This document shows positions 55,390-64,000 of a stretch of DNA of 64,000 nucleotides, piece after piece. Made by a program: the position numbers and the translations under genes. Positions within the stretch are counted from its first letter, which is position 1, and every line of letters starts with the position of its first letter. The notes beneath the pieces are model-generated. The model worked only from the letters and a program-made list of their open reading frames with translations, did not search any database and was not told where the DNA came from. This stretch comes from Paracyclopina nana (Eukaryota; Arthropoda; Copepoda; Cyclopoida; Cyclopettidae): assembly GCA_019096065.1 (NCBI GenBank), contig JAGUCH010000008.1:5585001-5649000 (forward strand), given 5' to 3'.

Positions 55390-56394
55390 ATGCAGTGCCA
55401 ATCGAGCCTTTTAACCATGACAATGTCCACGAATTCGACCATGGTGCTCAAGTCCTCTGCAAACACCTTGGATCAGCCAATTAGTGGCAGCAGTAAGAAA
55501 AAGTCGTACAAATTGCGCGAGGCTTCTGTGAAAAAACGCGAGGAGGTGGAAACGCGAAAAAATCAGCCGCGGAAGCGAGGGCCAAAACCTCGGCCCAAAA
55601 CTGCGCCCATGTCCAAATACCGAAGGAGAACTGCCAACTTGAGAGAAAGGCTGCGCATGGGCGAAATCAATGTGGCCTTTGAAAAGCTGCGCGATAAGCT
55701 GCCCAATCCTATGGCGCAAGCTGGCAAGACCAAGTGTGAAAAGTTGACCAAAATCAACATCCTCCATGTGGCCATCAACTACATACGAGCCATGGAGAAT
55801 CTGCTGGAAACCGGTGATTCTGGCGTCGCGTCCTTTTCAGAGATGACCAAAAATCCGCTCAGGGACGAATCGGATCGCAAGGCCGAAATGCAACGGATCT
55901 TGACCACCTTGATGGCCAGAGCTGACAAAGTCCACCACCAAGCCAGGTCCAAAAAGTCCTCTGGAATCGATTTCCTCGACGATGATGATGAAGAAGAAGA
56001 AGAAGACGAGGATGGAGAGGAGTCTTCTTCCGGCTCTGATGAAAACGAGGATCACGCAGAAATGGAAGATGAGGATGAAGACGACTCTTGGAAGCCTCAT
56101 CATGATCCAGGCCCAGTTCAAGGATTGACTGATTCAGTGCCAATTTTGAGTCCGGATACCTCTTGGACTTCCATTGACTCTGGCAACTCCAGCAGCTTAA
56201 CCAATAGTGATCCGACACTGTTCAACCAGAGTTCAAAACAAACCTTAAATCACAACCAACAACATAGCAACAACAATAATAACAATAATGAGGATATCAT
56301 GAAGGATTTCACAGAATTTGTGGACTTGGTCGACTCGTTGCATGGCATGCCTGACATCGATTTCGAGGACAATTTTGAAATGTTTCCCTGCTGA
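55390..56394 (+). CDS. bHLH transcription factor (single exon)
   Basis: The frame encodes 334 residues without introns. Residues about 77-139 form a bHLH domain: basic region RRRTANLRERLRMGEINVAF (with the RER that contacts an E-box), loop with NPMAQAGKTK, and helix 2 CEKLTKINILHVAINYIRA. Before it lies a basic, proline-rich stretch (RKRGPKPRPKTAPMSKY). After it come a long Asp/Glu run, a Gln/Asn-rich run and an acidic C-terminus, likely activation or low-complexity regions. It belongs with the tissue-specific Atonal/Twist-type superfamily; the KY-RR-TAN start resembles fly Delilah, but I cannot settle the subfamily. An earlier or later ATG (55417 region) could be used. It acts in the nucleus as a dimer. 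Confidence 0.85.
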   Translation: MQCQSSLLTMTMSTNSTMVLKSSANTLDQPISGSSKKKSYKLREASVKKREEVETRKNQPRKRGPKPRPKTAPMSKYRRRTANLRERLRMGEINVAFEKLRDKLPNPMAQAGKTKCEKLTKINILHVAINYIRAMENLLETGDSGVASFSEMTKNPLRDESDRKAEMQRILTTLMARADKVHHQARSKKSSGIDFLDDDDEEEEEDEDGEESSSGSDENEDHAEMEDEDEDDSWKPHHDPGPVQGLTDSVPILSPDTSWTSIDSGNSSSLTNSDPTLFNQSSKQTLNHNQQHSNNNNNNNEDIMKDFTEFVDLVDSLHGMPDIDFEDNFEMFPC

Positions 56395-59242
56395 CGACGA
56401 GCTTTTTTCATACGTTATAACTGCATTTCCCTTTTGAGATCGAGTTCTCAGTTTGCTCATTATACATCTAATGTGGTACTTTGTCAATAAGTTTCAAAAG
56501 TCGTCGCTATATATAGGTGAAAACCGACGGTTTTCTTGAATTGTAAAATTGTGTACATAGATGTGCTAGTCCTGTGCTCCTGTGAAATCTCTTCCGAAAC
56601 TGCCATTTATCATCACATCGATGATCGACTGTAGCATAAAGAAAACCCGAAATACAAATTGCCCTTAACGGATTGTCGGTACCAAACGCGGCTTTTTCTC
56701 ATCAAAAACGACCAAATGTACCATTATGGGGCCAGCTCTATTTTTTGTTTTCCCATCTGGTAGATGATCAGGCCCAATCACAGATAAAGTGCAAGTCATC
56801 TAACTACATAAAATTGGAATCAAAGAAAGATGACTGTGGAGATTATCTGTGGCTGTGAATAATGGCACACTTCAATAGATGTCTCCATTGCACATTGTGG
56901 CTTGTTAACATGGAATATCATCAGTGCCATTAAACGGTGTTCACCTACTTTAATTCTTAGTTTTGCTATCTTCAAAATAATTATTCTGATTTTTGTTGCG
57001 CTGCAAGAAACTTTGAAAAATAAAAATGATTTATTTTTGATTTCACAGATGAACATAGCATTAGCTGTCTTGCTAGTAGCGAAATTAAAGGCTCGTAAAT
57101 ATTGTCCGCATTTTTGCATATTTCTCGCATGGCTCGGGGTCAAACTCGCTAAATCATCTTCCGAAAGGGGGCGTTATAGGAAAACCATTTGTTATAATTT
57201 ACTGTCACAATTATTCGTTCCAAGCAAATTCCCCCCTTTCACTTATCCTGTTGCGTGTGCTATGCCCGCAAAATGTTGTCGAGATGAATAATGAAGCTCT
57301 AAACACACACACACTTTATGCCAAACGGGGCGTCGAGTGTCTAATTAATGCTCTTGGGTACCAAACCAAAAATTTGCCTTCTTGGCCATACAGCTTTGGC
57401 TTGAATATTGCATAGTATGTTTTTTATACTTCAATTTTCGCTTCAAGTTGCAAAATTTGGGAATATAACAGATTTGAGCCAAGAAGCAGATTGAATGAGT
57501 TTTCATCTAGTTTCAGCTTTCATCAACTTTGAAGTCAGTTCCCAAAACTGAAAATGAAAAGCTGGAAAATAGAAGGATCTCCATATAGATAGTTACTCAG
57601 AACTCTGGTCACGTCCTGGTAGTTTACTCATTGCCTCAAATATAACCTTAAAGGTGCTTTGGACTAGAAAAAAGTCACTGATAGTGTCACAGGCAATAAG
57701 AACAGCCATTCGTTATTATCTGGGTAAGCTTTTGCACAGTGAGAATTTCAGCCCTCATTTGGGCTACTGCCTCTCGTCATTCTCTTGCAGAAAAGTTCCC
57801 ATTGTGCATGTTCCACCCACATCAGCTGGGAGACAATTCTTTTCCGAAATGGAGATAAATTCCCAAGATATGCACAGCCTACTGGACTTGTAGCATTAAT
57901 GAATCCTGTTTTAGCCACCCTGCTACTACCAGCCATTTTGAAAGGCTGCAGAGTAGAATTCGCCCAATTGGATGACATCATCCATTTGACATTAATTTGT
58001 AGCCGTTGTCGCTCAATAAATCAAACGGACCTGAAAGTATATTACGGCCTAAACGAGCCTAATTTCTAGCATATTTGAGAGCTCAATAAAATGATCTTTT
58101 TTATGGCTTCTTCTGTCAGTTGTGGACAATCTTGGGTTACTAAATGGGCAAAAAAGGCCGACAACAAACTGCTTAATAATAAATGATGTAATGTGTATAT
58201 TTTTGAGCCCCTCCAAAAAAGGGAGTTTTTGCGGGTTCTTGGCAGTTGCAAAATGGTATCAGATGACACCTAAACTAGGTGTTCTTGGGAGGTGCAAAGA
58301 ACAAAAGGGTGGTTTTAAAATAAGCTGTAAAACGCGTTGAAATCTCTTTTTTTGCAGTGGCGTGGTAAGCAAGGCTTACGGGTGGTCGACGACGAAAAAC
58401 TCTAAAATTGTTATCTGTCCTGTTATAGCTCGTCAAAACCGTTCAATTTATCGTATTGCACTGAGTTGCTGTAAAAAAAGTCCTTTAAAACCTCTAAAGC
58501 GAATTGCTTTGACCAGATTAGGGCATTTGCTCCCTTTTGTGGCCTTTTTCGTGAGAATCGTCACCAACGGACCATGAGGTGTTCATCTACTTGTCATTTC
58601 TAGCTTTCCTTGAAAAAGACCATCAATTATTCGATATTTTCAATTTATTTGCAGCACTTAAAAACAGCTTTTGATGCAAATAAACTGTTTCTGAGATTCT
58701 AAGCTTGTTTATCACACAAAAATTGATTGTGCTTGGGTTTAATAGCTAATTCACCATTGAATGTTGCCTTTGAAATGAGAATGTCAATATGAGCGTAAAT
58801 ATTATAGTTATTCTTTTTGGTGGTCCTTTGCGGTGGGCCATAAAAAGCAATAAGTCGTGAAATCACCGAAAAGGGCGTTTTGTCCATATGCTCAGCATAC
58901 ACAGAAAGATAACCTTGATCAAGCCAACGGCAAAGAAAAAATTATCTTGAAAGGAAATTCCCTTTTTACACGCGTTTGCGAGCCATCTCTTGGCCAAATG
59001 CAAAAATGTCATTGCGGTAATAATCACGCCCAAACATATTTTGCCTCGTTACGCCCAATTCGGTGTATTTATCATTGCAATATAACCATCCTTTTTTGGT
59101 ATGGACACACTTTTATTTGATACACCCCTCATGAATCTAACGATCCATGTAATCATGCTAGCCTAAAACAGTAGCGACGTTAAAAAATACCCGCCATTCC
59201 TCACGCTTTTTAATTGCTCTTTTCAGTTGAAATAACCGAACT

Positions 59243-59747
59243 ATAGCCTTAGTGGAACTTAGGCCTGGTTCACCTGCGATATTATGATCAAAATATCGAG
59301 CGATATTATGCTGATATTTGCAAATATCAGGTACTTCCAAAAAAAATTTTTAGATTTTCTCTTCGGATTCGGTCTTTTGGTACCAAAAGCCATCCTAGAA
59401 CAGTATCTAATTTCTCAGTTTCTCAGTATTTCGCTCCGATATTTTGTCAAAATATCCGATATTATAAGCAGGTGAACCATGCCTTAGTTGCGGTATTTTA
59501 ACACAGAGTGGCGCTACAGTTGCTCATCGGGGCAGTCCGAAAAAAAATGCTCTGAAATTCGGTTTACACTTAGCTGAAAATGCTAAACTCCCTTCGATGC
59601 GTCGAAATATCATCAAGTTTGCCTCAAAAGTCCATTAAAAACCACTGAAACCCTTGAATTACGAAAATAATCTGCCCCGATGGAGCTCCCAGCGCCATCT
59701 CGCGTAGGAAATATCCCTACTCAAAACTGTTGTTCCACTAAGGCTAT
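59243..59747. mobile_element. Outer MITE, split by a second MITE
   Basis: The left tip ATAGCCTTAGTGGAAC (59243-59258) has its complement at 59732-59747. Further in, GTGGCGCTACAGTTGCTCATC near 59508 faces its diverged complement near 59680-59700, with CGGGGCAG/CTGCCCCG at the inner edge. Between the left tip and the rest sits the 222-base MITE 59262-59483. Without that insert the outer element would be about 280 bases. Target duplication at the outer ends is unclear. Confidence 0.65.
59262..59483. mobile_element. Inner MITE with TTA target duplication
   Basis: This 222-base element opens GGCCTGGTTCACCTGCGATA and closes with a near-complement ending GGTGAACCATGCC. The arms continue through ATATT-rich inverted sequence. 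TTA flanks both sides (59259-59261 and 59484-59486), as PIF/Harbinger-type insertions leave. It is inserted in the left arm of the outer MITE. Confidence 0.8.
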
Positions 59748-62167
59748 TGACAAAAAAAGGCGAAAATTGAAAGCCAAAACTTTTATGCATGCTTTGTCTT
59801 TTAATGCTACCCGCGCGCATTTTTTCGGGCGCGAACAAAGAGGATTTTTTGAATTTGCGAAGATTCTGCTAATGAATAATCTTACAAATTAATCTGCATG
59901 ATTTTCAAGAAGCAATTCCGCGAAACTTTTGCCATCGATTATATAGCTGGGCGTCAATTGTGTGGTTGTAAATTCGTAAATTATTGAGTTAGAACGTGGC
60001 CTGATGCCGAAACATTGCACTTTTTGACGCTACCTAGGCTTTGGTATAATAATGCAACGGTAAACCTAAAAAAGGTATGAACACTTTGAATTGCAATTTT
60101 TAAGTGTGGTTTCATGAACAGGATGAAAGTCACTCATTTCAATCAAATACTAATAAAACTGAGCATTTCCACCACTGCACTGCGCTACCCAAATGTGCCG
60201 TTCATCTATGCTTATTACACCTACTACATTTCATCAAAACGATATTATTTACAATTTTTCAAGTTAAAAAGCCAAAATGCTCTTTATGCATAAATATTTT
60301 GAACGCTTCTTTGTTTAAGTATTTTAGTTTGAAGTATTTAGATGGGCACCGCAATTAAATGAGAATTGTAAGTCAGTCATCGAGCCTTCTCAAGTTGAGC
60401 TCAGTGGTGATGATCTCATCGCCGCAGTCGCACTCAGCTTGCGAGTTGCCAGCTTGTGCCAGACAGGGACGTAAAAATGCATCGACTTTTAAATGATCCC
60501 GCCTCAATAAAGGCTCTGCGCACACAAGAGCTCAAAAAAAAATTGAAAAACCTTTGTCTTCTCTAATAAAGCTGGCCATCAAATTTTGCACCCAACCCAC
60601 AGTACATTTTTAATGAAATCATCAACAAGCAAAATTCTGGCTGCTACTCATAAAAAAAAGTTGACCACCTTTGAATTGGATTAAATTCTAGTTGTTTTTT
60701 TATTGCGCATATACTTTTTTAGACTCACAAAAGCTAAGTGCAAGTGTTTCACGGTCAATTTTTCACCTAATTTACACCCCTAATAATAAGTAGGTGAACA
60801 AGACTGAAACTTCACTTAGCGGCGTCCCTTTAAAGTTTTTCAAGTCGAAGAAATGACAACAATTTCCAAGCACATACTGCTTTTTCGGGGAAATGAATGC
60901 AATAAAAAAGCCGAAGGAAATTCTTGAGAAATGTAGATTTAGTTAAGATAGGAGGAAATGAGAAAAAAGTGCCTGGTAAGAAAAAACGGACTTGGTTATA
61001 GCAGAGTTGGCGTAGGTGTTTGCATTTTACCCTGCAGGCCTCATAAAAGCACAGAAATGGCGAATTCTAGCACTGTGCTAGTTTCCACTTAGTTTGACAA
61101 ATTATGGTAAAGTTCACAACGGTCAATTGAGAAATACAAATCTAAGCTATTTGACCCCAGAGGTTAAACAGATTTTCAAATGCCAATTTGCCTGACAAAA
61201 TTGATGCCCGAGAATTTTTCACACGATATCATCATCATCCACTGTGCAGTAGAAGATGTTTCTCCGAGCTGTTCCCCCACTGTGCGGGGAAAAAAATGAT
61301 TAAAAGTGAACTCCACCCATGGATGCCAAAAAATGGAGGAAAAAGCCATGGAGCAAAAAAAAGTTATCTCGATCTTGATCTGGATTTATGATTTTTATTA
61401 CTAATTACCACCAATGACACGTAATGCTGAAATGAGATGATCATCTGGTATTAATGTTTTAGAAACGTACAGGATGCATCGCGGAAAACGCAACTGCGTC
61501 GCAGCCAAAGCGCCCAAGTGATTGTTTACGTTTGTCGCGCTTTGCGAGGCGCAAGCTGCATACTCCTTTTTTAGTTTCAGTTTTGGCAGCTAAAAGCCAA
61601 AATTAGAGTTGAAAATCGAGTCTCATTAATGGGCAGATTTTTTACTTTTTAGTATTTTCCTCAAAAAATAATACTTTTTCAGATGAATGGTTCCAGCTAT
61701 AGCCCTTAAATTACGTAATGCCAGCAGTAAATTCTGGAAAAAGTTTTTGCCTCTTTGGCTCTGTGGGGAGATTCATTAGCTGGGGTTCTAGGTGGGCCTC
61801 ATTAACTGTTTTGCCATTATATTGGATCGAGATCTGACAATCGTTAATATTGCCATCGAGGGTGGAGAAGGCCGCGTCTTGTCAATAACACACTGGGCTA
61901 CTGATGCTGAAAAATCGGCCTCCTAATTGAGCAAAAAGGGCTCACAACCAAAAAATCTTGGCCCGCTGAGGCAATTAAAACAACACTTCTGTATACAGGT
62001 GGCCAAGCAAGAAGCAAATTAACAAAGGTGTGAACAAGGCTTTTTTCCAATTCCAGCTTTGAAGTCACCTCGAAAAAGGGCATGTTTTCATCATTTCGTA
62101 GCAGTAAGTGGCGAGCCATTAGGCATAACTACTACGCCTGACTAAAACTGGGAAAGCATCAGATAAA

Positions 62168-62416
62168 AGAGGAGTTCATCTAAGTGATACCTTAAAGCTG
62201 GGTACCTTCCGTTAATAAAACTCAATGTACTTGATATTTTGCTACGTTAAGCATTAAATGACTGATTTGCCAGTAAGCAATTTTGGTCAAGTAAAAAGAA
62301 AAAAAAACATTGCCTTAGCTAGAGCTGTGAATTTGGCAAAAAAACGAAGTGCTTGTTTTAAGGCATTTTTATTGATGAGTGGCAAATGGTTAACGATTTC
62401 ATAGATGAACGCCTCA
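62168..62416. mobile_element. Degenerate MITE related to the one at 29846
   Basis: The left tip AGAGGAGTTCATCTAAG and the right tip's complement TGAGGCGTTCATCTATG match the TIR of the 29846 element, but the interior is unrelated and no target duplication is visible. It could be an old or recombined copy. Confidence 0.5.
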
Positions 62417-64000
62417 TTTGAGGTCAATGTGTAGTAACGACGTGTGTGGCAAAGTGGTGAAAAGATAGAGCCTCTGCACTGTATTTATCACTCTGTTCCT
62501 CATGAACTTTAAATACTCTTGAGCACGAGACCAATTCATTTTGTGGGAAAAAGCCTTTGTAAAACAGTCGCTGCCGTGATCACCGATTGGGAACAGATGT
62601 GAGATCATCCTGGAGAAAAATGGCGCGATTGATATCAAGTGAAGTGTTCGGCTCCTACTTTTTTGGCCCGTACATTTGTAGTGAATAAAGTCAATTCCGG
62701 TCAAAGCTTGGGCTCATTCTTTATGCGCCTTTTTGCCATTAAACATGTCAAGATTCGTTCATGCAGCTTTTCAAAATCAACCAATTTTAAAATATCAACG
62801 AAACATTAATTATTTAAGGACCTGGGCTCATTATTTGAAAGCCTTTTAAAAACAGCCCGGGCACGATTTTCAACGGCCTAAATGATTTGATTTTTTGGTC
62901 TCTATAACGATTATTTAGGATAAATTACTAGATCTTTCAACTACATCTTTCAAAATCATTTCTACTGCAAGCAATTTTTTTTGCAACTTATTTCTAAACC
63001 TTATTAAAACCCTGCTTCTTCTTTTTAAACCATTACCTGAGAACTACCAAAGAAGCTGTGTATTGACCGAGCCTTTATATTGGCTTATTATCTGCAGGAA
63101 AAGCTTATCCCAAACACCATTAGGCTTTTTTTGCCAACTTCAGAAGCTCAGACAGGTTTCATTCATTACGTTTGACACTCAAGGATCGATGAGCCTTTCC
63201 AGGGCAAAAAGCCTGCATTTTTTGCGGCTGGTTCTCCGCTTTAATAAGAGTGGTAGTAGTAGAAGCCTAATTTAGTGGAGGAAAATGTCACTGAATATGG
63301 AGGAATGATCTTGGTTGAAGAATAAGTGACTTGTATGTACGCTCTGGATTTTCATGAGCCATTTGTTACATTTGCGAGCAGAGATCAAAGATTAGGTCAT
63401 CAGGTCAGTCAAAAAATGGTAGGTGGTCTCTTTAAATGTCCAAAATTCACCACGACCCTTTTTACCGGAAAAATAGGGCCACGCTTTTATCAGCAAAAAT
63501 CAAAGAGCTCATCTCCGCGCGCTTTATTGCAAGCAGCCACTTTTTCCTGCACGCGCAAGAAGCATCTAAAGTAAGCCAAAAATAATTCGATGCTAATCAA
63601 AGTCGTGAATACAAATGTTTACGTGGATCTCTCGTGTCTGCATTTGAAACATCATTTGTTATGCCCATAAAAAAGTGGATTTCAGGCATTCTTTCAGCTC
63701 AGCCAGATGATTTTTCTTCTCCAGTAGCATGTACCAAGAAACAAATTTCTTTTGAACGAAGTCACAGCAGAATTGGCAAAGCTTATTAGTAAATCTAGAT
63801 AAACCCATTTTGGAGTCCCCTCGAATATATCTACCTATCTATTTACAACAATGCCTAATTTGTGTATGGACTGGCACCATAGTGAGAGCCTCTCATTATG
63901 CGACTATAATGTACCACAACAACAGAGGTGAAGAGGAGGCTTTAAAGCCACCACGTTTATTTCGTCAATTTTGGCAGCTGGAGTGACATTGGCATTGGCA

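Larger units (their letters stand above)
56395..64000. other. Gene-poor region with MITEs
   Basis: No supported gene was found over 7.6 kb. The longest frames are about 130 codons, without motifs or matching splice sites. It contains the nested MITEs at 59243-59747 and a degenerate one at 62168-62416, a CA repeat near 57304, and a GC-richer patch at about 61490-61565 with inverted CTTGCG/CGCAAG words. It could hold distal regulatory DNA for the bHLH gene. Confidence 0.45.

Noticed and set aside
1-64000. CRISPR arrays, operons, prophage or other prokaryotic features
   Set aside because: None were seen; spliced genes, MITEs and an LTR element show a eukaryotic chromosome.

Overview
The window is nuclear DNA from an invertebrate animal, most likely an arthropod. 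Genes are split by many short introns (about 45-70 bases, GT-AG). A ribosomal protein gene hosts a snoRNA-like intron, and there are arthropod-style gene families (CD36/SCARB, DEG/ENaC, FMRFamide-type GPCR, 7B2, Cys-loop receptor), a Ty3/gypsy element with an envelope-like gene, and many small inverted-repeat transposons. I cannot name the species. A non-insect hexapod or crustacean would fit, but this is inference. All exon models were read by eye from splice sites and reading-phase agreement; no search was run.

Layout. 1-6924: 3' part of an envelope-bearing LTR retroelement, ending in a recognisable LTR. 6935-7600: tandemly repeated unit carrying two tRNA-Arg(TCG) genes; a third copy lies at 13333-13405. 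7.6-17.5 kb: gene-poor AT-rich DNA. 17.5-18.6 kb: two unrecognised minus-strand genes. 21.6-26.1 kb: seven-exon rhodopsin-class GPCR (+). 26.5-30.6 kb: ten-exon bacterial-type FAD-dependent oxidoreductase (-), with a decayed inverted piece of its own exon 2 just upstream. 30.8-34.8 kb: ARP8 (-), whose large first intron contains a complete opposite-strand gene for a secreted three-Ly6-domain protein. 35.3-36.5 kb: RpL13A (-) with one good and one weak C/D snoRNA candidate in its introns. 37.2-40.3 kb: DIS3L2 (+). 40.8-41.8 kb: CHMP3 (+). 42.3-46.5 kb: a Cys-loop channel carrying pentraxin, C-type-lectin-like and LDLa domains (+). 48.3-49.1 kb: 7B2 (+). 49.6-51.6 kb: DEG/ENaC channel (-). 51.8-53.8 kb: CD36-family receptor (-). 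55.4-56.4 kb: single-exon bHLH factor (+). 56.4-64 kb: no gene seen, but several MITEs, including one nested in another.

The genes are mixed and do not form a pathway. RpL13A, ARP8 (INO80 chromatin remodelling), DIS3L2 (3'-5' RNA decay) and CHMP3 (ESCRT-III) are housekeeping. The GPCR, Cys-loop receptor, 7B2 (PC2 chaperone) and DEG/ENaC channel point to neural or neuroendocrine use. The most unusual items are the pentraxin/lectin/LDLa/Cys-loop fusion, the intron-rich bacterial-type oxidoreductase with its inverted fragment, the nested Ly6 gene in ARP8, the U34-like snoRNA in RpL13A, and the diverse MITE set.
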